Of a stretch of DNA of 54,626 nucleotides, positions 24,417 to 31,659 are shown in pieces. Both the position numbers and the translations under genes were made by a program. The stretch is from Betaproteobacteria bacterium (GTDB lineage Bacteria; Pseudomonadota; Gammaproteobacteria; Burkholderiales; SG8-39): positions 1-54,626 of the forward strand of contig CANIEV010000005.1 in assembly GCA_947466535.1 (NCBI GenBank). Reading direction: 5' to 3'. The number at the start of each line of letters is the position of its first letter. The stretch's first letter is position 1. The notes below the pieces were generated by a model that was not told the DNA's origin, ran no database searches, and was given only the letters and a program-made list of their open reading frames with translations.

Positions 24417-25172
24417 ATGAAACGACTCGCAGGCAGGATCATTCTCGTCACCGGCTCGGCGCGCGGACTCGGCTTTGCGATCGCCAAACGTTGTGCGGAA
24501 GAGGGCGCGACGGTGGAGATGTGCGACATCCTCGAAGACGTCGGGTGGCTTGCGGCGGGCGAACTCGATGCCGCCGGCCACACCGTGCACTTCCAGTCCT
24601 GCGACATCACGAAGCAGGCGGAGGTGGATGCGCTGTTCGCCTCGATCCGCGCGCGGCGCGGCCGGCTGGATGGCCTGGTGAACAACGCGGCGCTCGCCAC
24701 CCGGCTCGCCGGCAAGGGCTTCGACGAGATCGACGAGGCTGTGTGGGACCGCGTGTTCGACATCAACGTGAAGGGCACCTGGCGCGTGACCAAGGCAGCC
24801 GCCTCGCTGCTGCGCGAAGCCAAGCCCGGGCGTGTCGTGAACCTTGCTTCCGACACCGCGCTCTGGGGCGGCGACCTGTTCCTGCACTACATCACCAGCA
24901 AGGGCGCGATCATCGCCATGACCCGCGGGCTTGCGCGCGAACTCGGCCCGCACGACGTGACGGTAAACGCCATCGCCCCCGGCCTCACGCCCACCGAGGC
25001 GACCGAGGCCGCGCCCGAGCGGCGCTGGCAGCAATACCTCGACGGCCAGCTCATCAAGCGGGCGCCGACGACCGAAGACATCGCCGCGATGGCGGCCTTC
25101 CTGCTCTCGCCGGATGCGGCGATGATCACCGGCCAGACGATGGCGGTGAACGGCGGGATGACGCTGAACTAG
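24417..25172 (+). CDS. Short-chain dehydrogenase/reductase, classical type
   Basis: 251 residues: TGSARGLG nucleotide-binding motif, [18 protein letters not shown] with the catalytic Ser region, and YITSK as the YxxxK motif (Tyr and Lys present), then [11 protein letters not shown] normal active SDR, in contrast to the one at 15722. It is the last gene of the plus-strand catabolic block, six bases after the dienelactone hydrolase gene. Substrate unknown. Confidence 0.92.
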   Translation: MKRLAGRIILVTGSARGLGFAIAKRCAEEGATVEMCDILEDVGWLAAGELDAAGHTVHFQSCDITKQAEVDALFASIRARRGRLDGLVNNAALATRLAGKGFDEIDEAVWDRVFDINVKGTWRVTKAAASLLREAKPGRVVNLASDTALWGGDLFLHYITSKGAIIAMTRGLARELGPHDVTVNAIAPGLTPTEATEAAPERRWQQYLDGQLIKRAPTTEDIAAMAAFLLSPDAAMITGQTMAVNGGMTLN

Positions 25173-25187
25173 GTGTCGTCCAAGCAG

Positions 25188-25271
25188 GTCGATGAATTGT
25201 GAAAAGTAGCAATCGAGTTAGCCACTTTCACGCACCGGCTCTTGGGTTTGAAAAGGAAAAGTGCGCAATTT
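25188..25271. repeat. 84-bp dispersed repeat, copy B (partner at 551-634)
   Basis: Ungapped partner of 551-634 with 57 of 84 identical bases. Here the shared frame after the stop is open: [20 protein letters not shown] and onward to a stop at about 25306. The coiled-coil-like run before KRKSAQF loosely recalls the N-terminal part of IS66-type transposases, but this is weak. It marks the right border of the catabolic block while copy A is near the window's left edge. Confidence 0.55.
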
Positions 25272-25303
25272 AGGCAATCCTTCAAGTCGGAGGGTAAAAG
25301 CGG

Positions 25304-25660
25304 ATGACCGTCCCTATCGCCGGCAACAAGCACGACCTGGTGTCACGACTGCGCGATGCGCTTGCCGGCACGACCGGCGTGACCGAGCGCAAGATGTTCG
25401 GCAACGCCGGGTTCATGGTGCACGGCAAGTTCTCCCTGAGCGCCTGCGCGGAACGGATCATGTGCCGGATCGTTCCCGCGCTGCACGACAAGGCGGTGGC
25501 CCGCGCGGGATTCAAGACGGTGGTCATTCGCGGCCGATCGATAAAGGGCTGCATGCATGTCGCGGCCGACGTCCTGACCACGCGCCGCGCGCTGGACTAC
25601 TGGGTACGGATGGCGCTGGCGTACAAGCAAACGCTGGAACCCGCGAAGCGCCGGGGGTAG
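25304..25660 (+). CDS. TfoX N-terminal domain protein
   Basis: 118 residues with the TfoX/Sxy N-terminal domain pattern: RKMFGNAGFMVHGKF, the MFGG-like core, and later a segment with AADVLTTRRALDYWVRMAL. Full TfoX regulates competence in Gammaproteobacteria; stand-alone N-domain proteins are widespread and their function is unknown. GGAGGGTAAAAGCGG lies upstream of the ATG. It has no operonic link to the toxin gene that follows. Confidence 0.85.
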   Translation: MTVPIAGNKHDLVSRLRDALAGTTGVTERKMFGNAGFMVHGKFSLSACAERIMCRIVPALHDKAVARAGFKTVVIRGRSIKGCMHVAADVLTTRRALDYWVRMALAYKQTLEPAKRRG

Positions 25661-25702
25661 TCAGTTCGCAAACCGTTTGGCAAGGCCGAGATCGGAATTG
25701 CG

Positions 25703-25728
25703 CGATTGTATCCAATCGGATACTATCG
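25703..25728. promoter_or_regulatory. Operator-like palindrome in front of the toxin-antitoxin genes
   Basis: Arms CGATTGTATCC and GGATACTATCG flank AATC; they match except at one position, and the inner GTATCC/GGATAC is perfect. It ends four bases before the toxin ATG at 25733, so a bound antitoxin or complex would block transcription or initiation. Autoregulation by such sites is usual for type II systems. Confidence 0.6.
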
Positions 25729-25732
25729 TTCG

Positions 25733-26032
25733 ATGATTGTCTTTGAGCGCACCGACGAGTTCGACGCTTGGCTCTCCAGGCTCAAGGACAAGTTCGGTCG
25801 CGCTCGAATCGTCCACCGCATTCGATCTGCCGAGCATGGAAACTTTGGAGATTGCGTGCCGTTGGGTGACGGCATATCCGAAATGCGCGTTCACGTCGGG
25901 CCGGGTTATCGGCTGTATTTCACCCGCCGTGGTGAAGTGGTCTATCTGCTTCTGCTCGGAGGTGACAAGTCCTCTCAGAAACGGGATATCAAGCGGGCCG
26001 TCGAGATGGCGCGGGCATTGAACAAGGAGTGA
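25733..26032 (+). CDS. Type II toxin, RelE/ParE superfamily (addiction module killer protein type)
   Basis: I use the ATG at 25733 (MIVFERTDEFDAWLSRLKDK), which gives 99 residues as usual; the in-frame upstream ATG at 25706 would lie across the palindrome. Core features are ARIVHRIRSAEHGNFGD, EMRVHVGPGYRLYFTRRG and VYLLLLGGDKSSQ-KRDIKRA, typical of the HigB/RelE-like killer-protein group. Such toxins are ribosome-dependent mRNA endonucleases. The antitoxin gene follows by three bases: toxin first, antitoxin second, as in higBA. Confidence 0.9.
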   Translation: MIVFERTDEFDAWLSRLKDKFGRARIVHRIRSAEHGNFGDCVPLGDGISEMRVHVGPGYRLYFTRRGEVVYLLLLGGDKSSQKRDIKRAVEMARALNKE

Positions 26033-26035
26033 ACC

Positions 26036-26323
26036 ATGACCAAGACTGCAAGATTCGACGCTGCCGACTACCTGACCGACGACGAGACGATCGCCGAATA
26101 CATCACCGCCGCGCTGGAAGATCCGAATCCCGATGTATTTCTCAGCGCCGTGCGGGACGTGGCTCGTGCCCGCGGGATGGCGCAGCTAGCCAAAGACACG
26201 GGGCTCGGAAGGGAAAGCCTTTACAAGGCGCTCACGCCCGGCGCCAAGCCGCGCTACGACACGATGCTCAGGTTGCTTCATGCGCTGGGTGTGAAACTCT
26301 CGGCCTCGCCTGTTCATTCGTGA
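26036..26323 (+). CDS. Type II antitoxin, HTH addiction module antidote (HigA-like)
   Basis: 95 residues. The N-terminal DAADYLTDDETIAEYITAAL is typical of antidote proteins paired with this toxin group. The C-terminal half contains a Cro/C1-like helix-turn-helix: MAQLAKDTGLGRESLYKAL followed by RYDTMLRLLHALGV. It would neutralise the toxin encoded just upstream and repress the operon through the palindrome at 25703-25728. GGAGTGA overlaps the toxin stop as Shine-Dalgarno. Confidence 0.9.
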   Translation: MTKTARFDAADYLTDDETIAEYITAALEDPNPDVFLSAVRDVARARGMAQLAKDTGLGRESLYKALTPGAKPRYDTMLRLLHALGVKLSASPVHS

Positions 26324-26439
26324 TCAGGTAGTGCCTTTTTTTGCGTCAAGTTGACGTCTGGCTTGCGCGAATCTGATCTTCAAGTACGGATGGCTACAGG
26401 CAACAACCGCTCACGCTCGGAATACGGCAGGAGACCTAC

Positions 26440-26823
26440 GTGCCCTGGGCGTTGATGAACCGGCGCGGGCCGGACCATGCGCGCTACGGCATCAGCCACG
26501 ACGTCCCCTCGATCACCGCGCCCGAACAATGCCGCTACGACGCCTGCGCGGAAGTGGCACCGGATTTCGTGGCCAACCGCGGCGCGATCAAGACCACCCT
26601 GCCGAGCGGTCGGTACGCGGTGCTGAAATTCAGGGAGGGGCACGGTGCAGGAGGCGGGCGAGGCCTGGGCTGCACTGCTGCGGGACTGGCTGCCATCCAG
26701 CGGAATGCAACTCGGTGGCCGGCCGTACTTCGAGTACTACCCCAGGGGGGCGTGATGTACGACTTGCAGACTGGCGTGTTCGTATGCGGGATATGCAATC
26801 CCGTCGCCGCGCTGTTTGAATAG
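26440..26823 (+). pseudogene. GyrI-like (AraC effector-binding type) domain, broken by two compensating frameshifts
   Basis: In one frame (GTG at 26440) the sequence RYGISHDVPSITAPEQCRYD and LPSGRYAVLKFREG matches the GyrI-like small-molecule-binding domain that usually follows AraC-type helix-turn-helix domains. After about 26640 the family sequence continues in another frame (EAGEAWAALLRDWLP, GRPYFEYYP) and after about 26750 returns to the first (MYDLQTGVFVCGICNPVA). The second shift is at a run of six G. The N-terminal DNA-binding part is absent. A sequencing error is possible, but two indels plus a missing N-terminus favour a decaying remnant. Confidence 0.75.
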
Positions 26824-26882
26824 CCCGCATCGATACGGCGCGCGGCACTGCCGGAACCGCTGACAAGCTGCGAGAATCCACC

Positions 26883-27314
26883 ATGACAAGCCCCGCCACG
26901 ACCGTCCCTGCCGATCGCCCGGCCACGATCCCGCTCTGGATCAACGGCCTCAGCATCGTGATCGCGCTGATCCTCGCGTTCCAGTGCTTCTCGGGTTACT
27001 TCGAGCCGTCGCTTGCGTTCGGAGACTTTAGCCTGGATCGGGTTGCCAACCGGGAGGCGATGAGCAAGCTCGCGGGACGCAACCTCGTCATGCTGGTGCT
27101 GACCCTGCTTGCGCTGATGTCCAGCACCCCCCTGTATCTGGCGGGCACGTTTCTGATGCACTTTCTTCGTGAAGCGCAGGACCTGTTCATCGTGCCCTAC
27201 CACCTAGGGTTCACGACGCCAAAGGGGATGGCGGTGTTCTGCGTGCTTCTTTTCATGTTCGTGATTCCGGAGTTTGTTGCGCTGAAAACGTTGAGGAAGA
27301 TTGCGCGCGGGTGA
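26883..27314 (+). CDS. Hypothetical inner-membrane protein
   Basis: 143 residues. Hydrophobic segments are visible at about 18-40 (LWINGLSIVIALILAFQCF), 66-96 (NLVMLVLTLLALMSSTPLYL and on) and 116-134 (MAVFCVLLFMFVIPEFVAL). It looks like a small integral membrane protein with three or four spans and resembles DUF-type four-helix membrane proteins, but I do not recognise the family. It follows the GyrI remnant and has no clear operon partner. Coding potential is supported by consistent hydrophobicity and codon use like its neighbours. Confidence 0.7.
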   Translation: MTSPATTVPADRPATIPLWINGLSIVIALILAFQCFSGYFEPSLAFGDFSLDRVANREAMSKLAGRNLVMLVLTLLALMSSTPLYLAGTFLMHFLREAQDLFIVPYHLGFTTPKGMAVFCVLLFMFVIPEFVALKTLRKIARG

Positions 27315-27552
27315 GTGTCATTTTCCATGCGTAGGATGCGGGGACACGGCCTGGTTTTCCAGCGATCTCCAAACCAATCTGTCACTGACCTGAATTCCTC
27401 GATGCAAATTCCTCGTTGTGACCCTTGATCTGGGCGCTTTGCGTCTTCGGATTCATCTTCGTCCGGAGGATGGAACTGTTCCTGCATCGCGAGAAGTGAA
27501 CCGCCGCCGGTGGGAATGTGCGGAACGAGAGGATCGGGACCTTAGGGAGCCA
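27315..27552. other. Gene-free stretch with a short hydrophobic C-terminal-like fragment
   Basis: No convincing gene. In one plus-strand frame, 27422-27499 reads PLIWALCVFGFIFVRRMELF and then a short tail to a stop, bounded upstream by a stop at 27419. It looks like the end of a membrane protein and may be a remnant, but it is too short to be sure. The two-hairpin element follows. Confidence 0.4.
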
Positions 27553-27647
27553 CTGAACAAGGGGGCTACGCCCCCTCGTAACTCCCCCATCTCAGATGGG
27601 AACGCTGAACCTTCAAGCCTCGAAATTGGACTTGATCAGCGATTCCT
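27553..27647 (+). repeat. Two-hairpin intergenic element, copy 2 (upstream of a luciferase-like gene)
   Basis: Hairpin I 27557-27579: ACAAGGGGGC, loop TAC, GCCCCCTCGT with one mismatch. Hairpin II 27599-27646: GGAA/TTCC, one bulged A, CGCTGA/TCAGCG, an ACCT bulge, then TCAAG/CTTGA with a 13-base loop. Compared with copies 1 and 3 the stem sequence differs but the pairing is kept. It ends 71 bp before the start codon at 27719. Confidence 0.75.
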
Positions 27648-27718
27648 TACTAAAGCATTCCGGATTCGATACCGTTAAGATCGATCCTTGACGACACTTT
27701 CGTCGGACGAGGCCCGCA

Positions 27719-28720
27719 ATGAAATTCACTCTCCATCTCAGCACCCGCATCCAGGACAAGCGCAACGAGCTTCCTCTCATCAACTACATGACCGAGCTTG
27801 CGCTCGAGGCCGACGTCACCGGCTTTGAAGCGATATCGCTCACCGAGCATCACCTGCACGAGAACCAGGGCTATCAGAACTCGCTGCTCTTCGCGTGCGC
27901 GCTCGCGCCGCGGCTGAAGCAGGCGACGCTGGTTCTCGCCACGGTGAATCCGGCTATCCACCATCCGGTGCGGCTGGTGGAGTCGTGCAACCTGATCGAC
28001 CAGTTGAACGGCGGGCGGCTGGTGGTGGGATTCGGCTCCGGGTTCAAGGACACGGACCTGATCGCCTTCGGGAGAGATCTTTCGCAGCGCTCGACGCTGT
28101 TCGAGGACAGCATCCGCACGGTGCTGGATGTCTGGGCGTTCGACCGCTCGAAAGGGCCGCTGGACTTTGCTGTGGGCAGCGAGCGCGGGCGGATAGAGTC
28201 GCCGGTGAATCCGTCGTCCTTTCGCAAGCCGCATCCGATGCTCGCGCGCGGCACGCTGAACGAGCAGGCGGTGCTCGAGACCGCCGCGCGCGGATGGGCG
28301 GTGCTCACCGCGGCGAAGACGCCGGAGGATGCAAAGCGGCAGATGGCCAAATACCACGCGGCGCTCGATGCGGCGGGTCACGATGCGGAAACCGTTCGCC
28401 GCGCGCGCGCCTGGTCGGCGGTGGGCAAGGCGCTGCACGTGGCCGAGACCGACGCGCAGGCACGGGCGGAAGCCACCGCGTTCTTCGAGAAGAACCCGAG
28501 CGGCGCGATCGCGCGCAATCCGGACGACATGATCTGTGGCAGCCCGGAGACGGTCACGCGCACGATGCGCGCCTTCGCCGAGTCGGGCGTCGGGCAGATG
28601 ATCTGCGGCCCGCTGATCGACGTCGAAGATCGGTCGGCGCTTCAACGCAGCCTGCGGTTGCTGCGGGAGGAAGTGATTCCGAAGGTCAGCCGCGAGGCGC
28701 CCGCGCTTCAGGCTGCGTGA
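27719..28720 (+). CDS. LLM-class flavin-dependent oxidoreductase (2)
   Basis: 333 residues of luciferase-like TIM-barrel fold: MKFTLHLSTRIQDKR start, ISLTEHHLHENQGYQNSLLF, VNPAIHHPVRLVESCNLIDQ and GGRLVVGFGSGFKDTD. It belongs to the same superfamily as the proteins at 5842 and 30498 but is clearly a different subgroup. It is probably a single-gene transcription unit with the two-hairpin element in its leader. Substrate and flavin cofactor (FMN or F420) cannot be assigned. Confidence 0.9.
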   Translation: MKFTLHLSTRIQDKRNELPLINYMTELALEADVTGFEAISLTEHHLHENQGYQNSLLFACALAPRLKQATLVLATVNPAIHHPVRLVESCNLIDQLNGGRLVVGFGSGFKDTDLIAFGRDLSQRSTLFEDSIRTVLDVWAFDRSKGPLDFAVGSERGRIESPVNPSSFRKPHPMLARGTLNEQAVLETAARGWAVLTAAKTPEDAKRQMAKYHAALDAAGHDAETVRRARAWSAVGKALHVAETDAQARAEATAFFEKNPSGAIARNPDDMICGSPETVTRTMRAFAESGVGQMICGPLIDVEDRSALQRSLRLLREEVIPKVSREAPALQAA

Positions 28721-28774
28721 CGTGTGAGTCGCTCGCGTAGCAGTCGCGGACTCGCGATCGACCTGAGTCGGCGC

Positions 28775-29479
28775 TCAGGCTTTGTTTTTGAGCGTCTCAG
28801 CAGACTGCCCGAAGAGCAGCTTCCGTGATTCCTCGCTCACCGTCGGCGCGACGTTGATGGTCTTGGCGACTTCGTAGGCGCGTACCGTCGCAGGCCGGGC
28901 GCGTATGGTGTCGAACCAGCGGCGCAGGTTTGGGAAGTCATCGAGGTTCTGCTGCTGCCGCTTCCACGGCACCACCCAGGGGTAGCTCGCCATGTCGGCG
29001 ATCGAGTAGTCGCCCGCCAGGAACTCGCGATCAGAAAGGCGGTTGTCCATCACCTTGTAAAGCCGCGAGGTTTCGCGCACGTAGCGGTCCATCGCATACG
29101 GTATCCGCTCGGGTGCGTACTGCACGAAGTGGTGGTTCTGGCCTGCCATCGGGCCGAGGCCGCCCATCTGCCAGAAGAGCCATTGCATCACCTCGCGCCG
29201 GCCGCGAGGATCGCGCGGCAAAAACTTGCCGGTCTTCTCGGCGAGGTACACGAGGATCGCACCCGACTCGAACACCGACACCGGCCCGCCGCCGTCGCCG
29301 GGTTCGGTATCGACGATCGCAGGGATGCGGTTGTTCGGTGAGATGGCGAGGAACTCCGGCTTGAACTGGTCGCCGGTGGAGATGTTCACCGGCACCACGC
29401 GGTAGGGCGTGCCGGTTTCCTCGAGGAACATCGTGATCTTGTGGCCGTTGGGCGTGGTCCAGTAGTACAGGTCGATCAT
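28775..29479 (-). CDS. Glutathione S-transferase, YfcG/YghU-like
   Basis: 234 residues. Thioredoxin-like N-domain: DLYYWTTPNGHKITMFLEE with the TPNG segment seen in YfcG-type nu-class enzymes, then SPNNRIPAIVD (cis-Pro) and VFESGAILVYLAEKTG (glutathione gamma-glutamyl contacts, ESGAI). The C-terminal helical domain has ADMASYPWV. Such enzymes act as glutathione-dependent disulfide reductases or conjugate xenobiotics. It is the second gene after the alpha/beta hydrolase (13 bp), probably in one transcript. Confidence 0.92.
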   Translation of the reverse strand: MIDLYYWTTPNGHKITMFLEETGTPYRVVPVNISTGDQFKPEFLAISPNNRIPAIVDTEPGDGGGPVSVFESGAILVYLAEKTGKFLPRDPRGRREVMQWLFWQMGGLGPMAGQNHHFVQYAPERIPYAMDRYVRETSRLYKVMDNRLSDREFLAGDYSIADMASYPWVVPWKRQQQNLDDFPNLRRWFDTIRARPATVRAYEVAKTINVAPTVSEESRKLLFGQSAETLKNKA

Positions 29480-29492
29480 GGCCGGCGGCTCC

Positions 29493-30356
29493 TCAGCCTT
29501 TCAGAAAGTCGAGGTGGATGCGGTTGAAGGTGGGCGCGTCCTCGAACTGCGGCCAGTGGCCGCAGTCCTGCATCACCACCAGCTTCGCACCCGGGATCAT
29601 CGAGGCGAGCTTCTCGCCGACTTCCACTTTCGCGGTGGGATCGTGTGAGGTCCAGAGTACCAGCGTCGGCTGCTTGATCGAGGCCCATTGCTCGGTGGTG
29701 AGGGCGTATTTCTGCCGCGCTTCGGGCGTATGCATCGAGAGGACATGTGCCATCGCGGTCGTCATGCCGGGCGCGGCGTAGATGCGCTGGCGGCCGGCGA
29801 TGAGATCGTCGTGCACGAGTGTCTTGTCGTACATCAGGAATTCGAGCCGGCCCTTGAGTCGTTCCCACGAGGGGTCCTCCACCGCGGCCATGGTCATGGC
29901 GCGGATTCGGCCGAGCGCTTCCATGTCGATGCGGTCGCCGCCCGCGGTGTTGAGCACCAGCTTCGTCACACGGGAGGGATGGGTCACCGCGAAGTGCGAG
30001 GCCACCCAGCCGCCGAGCGATTCGCCCGAGAGGGCTGCGGTCTTGATGCCGACCGCGTCGAAGAAGTCGGCCAGGTGCGCGACGTACTTCGGCACTTCGT
30101 AGTCGTAGTCCGGCTTGTCGGTGTAGCCGTGGCCGAGCATGTCCACCGCCCAGGTGCTGAAGTGCTCGCCGTGGGCGGCGAGGTTGCGCACATAGGCCTC
30201 GGCATGGCCGCCGGTGCCGTGCAGGAAAACGAGGGCCGGTTTGGACTTGTCGCCGGAGTGCAGGAAGCGGGTGCGTACGCCGCCGGCGTTGACGTAGCCC
30301 TGGGTGAAGGCGACGCCCTGCAGGTCGGACCAGATGCTCGAATGGGCTTGGGTCAT
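29493..30356 (-). CDS. Alpha/beta hydrolase, meta-cleavage-product hydrolase-like
   Basis: The start is the ATG at 30356 (MTQAHSSIWS); the frame extends 110 codons upstream without protein-like content, overlapping the divergent gene. 287 residues: oxyanion HGTGGHAEAY, nucleophile Ser113 in SGESLGGW, Asp239 in TSHDPT, His267 in DCGHWPQFED. The HGxGG and GHWPQ pattern is that of MhpC/BphD-type C-C bond hydrolases, which act on ring-fission products of meta-cleavage. A role downstream of one of the extradiol dioxygenases is reasonable inference. It is divergent from the luciferase-like gene at 30498. Confidence 0.88.
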   Translation of the reverse strand: MTQAHSSIWSDLQGVAFTQGYVNAGGVRTRFLHSGDKSKPALVFLHGTGGHAEAYVRNLAAHGEHFSTWAVDMLGHGYTDKPDYDYEVPKYVAHLADFFDAVGIKTAALSGESLGGWVASHFAVTHPSRVTKLVLNTAGGDRIDMEALGRIRAMTMAAVEDPSWERLKGRLEFLMYDKTLVHDDLIAGRQRIYAAPGMTTAMAHVLSMHTPEARQKYALTTEQWASIKQPTLVLWTSHDPTAKVEVGEKLASMIPGAKLVVMQDCGHWPQFEDAPTFNRIHLDFLKG

Positions 30357-30404
30357 GGAAGTTCCGTGTTGTCCGTGATGTTCTTGCGAATGGGAATCAT
30401 AGCG

Positions 30405-30420
30405 CGGCATCGCGATGCCG
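30405..30420. promoter_or_regulatory. Perfect 16-bp palindrome between divergent hydrolase and luciferase-like genes
   Basis: CGGCATCG followed directly by CGATGCCG, with no spacer. It lies 48 bp from the hydrolase start and 77 bp from the luciferase-like start. In a GC-rich genome short palindromes arise by chance, but this one is long and well placed; an operator is possible. Confidence 0.4.
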
Positions 30421-30497
30421 GGCCCCGCAGGACAGCGAATTTTCGGTATCGTTCGCCCTACGAGGAACCGTAACAAGAAAAAACGGAGAGGGGAACC

Positions 30498-31514
30498 ATG
30501 AAGTTCGGGATTTTCGATCACCTGGATGCGAACGATCTGCCGCTTGCGGACCTGTTCGAGAACCGCCTTAAGCTGATCGAGGCGTACGAGCGCATCGGCA
30601 TCCACTGCTATCACCTTGCCGAGCACCACGCGACGCCGCTCGGCATGGCGCCCGCGCCGAGCGTGTTCCTCGCGGCGGTGGCACAACGCACGAAGAAACT
30701 GCTATTCGGGCCGATGGTGTACACGCTGGCGCTCTACCACCCGCTTCGCCTCGCGGAAGAGGTCTGCATGCTCGATCACATGAGCCGCGGCCGGTTGCAG
30801 ATGGGTATCGGACGGGGCGTGTCCCCGATCGAACTGGACATGTTCGGCATCGATGCGTCCAAGGGGCGCGAGCGCTACTTCGAGACCTACCAGGTGCTGC
30901 TCAAGGCGCTGGACACCAAGATGCTCAGCCACCAGGGCGAGTTCTACAAGTTCACCGACGTGCCGATCGCGATGGCGCCGCTGCAGAAGCCGCATCCGCC
31001 GATGTGGTACGGCGTGCCGGTGCCCGCCGCCTGCGAATGGGCGGCGCAGAACGAGATCAACATCGTGTCGCTTCGCGGGCCGGGCGATGTGGCGGCGATC
31101 GTTGCTCGATACAAGGAGGAATGGGCAAAGGCGGGCAAGCCGGCTGCGTCGATCCCCTTTATGGGTTTCGCACGGCATATCGTGATCGCCGAGACCGACG
31201 AAGAGGCACTTCGCGTCGGTCGCCGCGCCTACAAGCGCTGGCACGAGAACTTCTGGTATCTCTGGGTGAAGCACAACAAGCTCGGCGTTACGCCGCCGAG
31301 CGCGAGCTACCCGCCGGAGCTGGATCAGCTGATCGCGGCGCGGCTGGCTTTTGTCGGCACGCCCGAGAAGGTGCTGCGCGAACTCAAGGCGCAGGTGGAG
31401 GAGTGCGACGTGAACTACGCGATGCTGGATTTCGCCTTCGGAGACCTGACGCTCGAGGAGTCGCTGCGCTCGGTGGACTTGTTCGCCAGGCACGTGATGC
31501 CGGCGTTCAAGTAG
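30498..31514 (+). CDS. LLM-class flavin-dependent oxidoreductase (3), paralogue of the one at 5842
   Basis: 338 residues starting MKFGIFDHLDANDLPL, with AEHHATPLGMAPAPSVFLA, LALYHPLRLAEEVCMLDHMS and GIGRGVSPIELDMFG. The match to the protein at 5842-6870 extends to the C-terminus, including LDFAFGDLTLEESLRS versus LRLAFGDMTLAESSRS, so the two genes are paralogues. GGAGAGGGG precedes the ATG. Divergent from the hydrolase-GST pair. The substrate is unknown; duplicates in one region suggest related steps in different pathways. Confidence 0.9.
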   Translation: MKFGIFDHLDANDLPLADLFENRLKLIEAYERIGIHCYHLAEHHATPLGMAPAPSVFLAAVAQRTKKLLFGPMVYTLALYHPLRLAEEVCMLDHMSRGRLQMGIGRGVSPIELDMFGIDASKGRERYFETYQVLLKALDTKMLSHQGEFYKFTDVPIAMAPLQKPHPPMWYGVPVPAACEWAAQNEINIVSLRGPGDVAAIVARYKEEWAKAGKPAASIPFMGFARHIVIAETDEEALRVGRRAYKRWHENFWYLWVKHNKLGVTPPSASYPPELDQLIAARLAFVGTPEKVLRELKAQVEECDVNYAMLDFAFGDLTLEESLRSVDLFARHVMPAFK

Positions 31515-31612
31515 GATGTCATCGGGATAAAAGTTTAACTTTTATTTCAAAACACCTTGGCCCGAGATTGAAAGAAGGCGATTCCGATACTGGATTTGGA
31601 ATAATCCTGAAT

Positions 31613-31640
31613 GAAAAACGGGCCCCTCGGGGCCCGTTCT
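31613..31640 (-). terminator. Rho-independent terminator after the amidohydrolase gene
   Basis: A nine-base-pair GC stem, ACGGGCCCC with GGGGCCCGT (31618-31637), is followed on the minus strand by TTTTT. It lies 20 bp beyond the minus-strand stop at 31660 and also faces the convergent luciferase-like gene, so it may work in both directions, better on the minus strand. Confidence 0.88.
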
Positions 31641-31659
31641 CCTTTCAGCGGACCGGGGG

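Noticed and set aside
26328-26360. T-run and TTGACG/CGTCAA inverted repeat after the antitoxin gene as terminator
   Set aside because: The T-run precedes the short inverted repeat instead of following it, and the stem is weak.
26440-26823. Programmed ribosomal frameshifting
   Set aside because: Two shifts in opposite sense, no slippery heptamer with downstream structure evident, and the N-terminal domain is missing; decay or indel errors are simpler.
27418-27678. 86-codon plus-strand frame
   Set aside because: It runs through the two-hairpin repeat element and has no protein-like pattern; better explained as non-coding.
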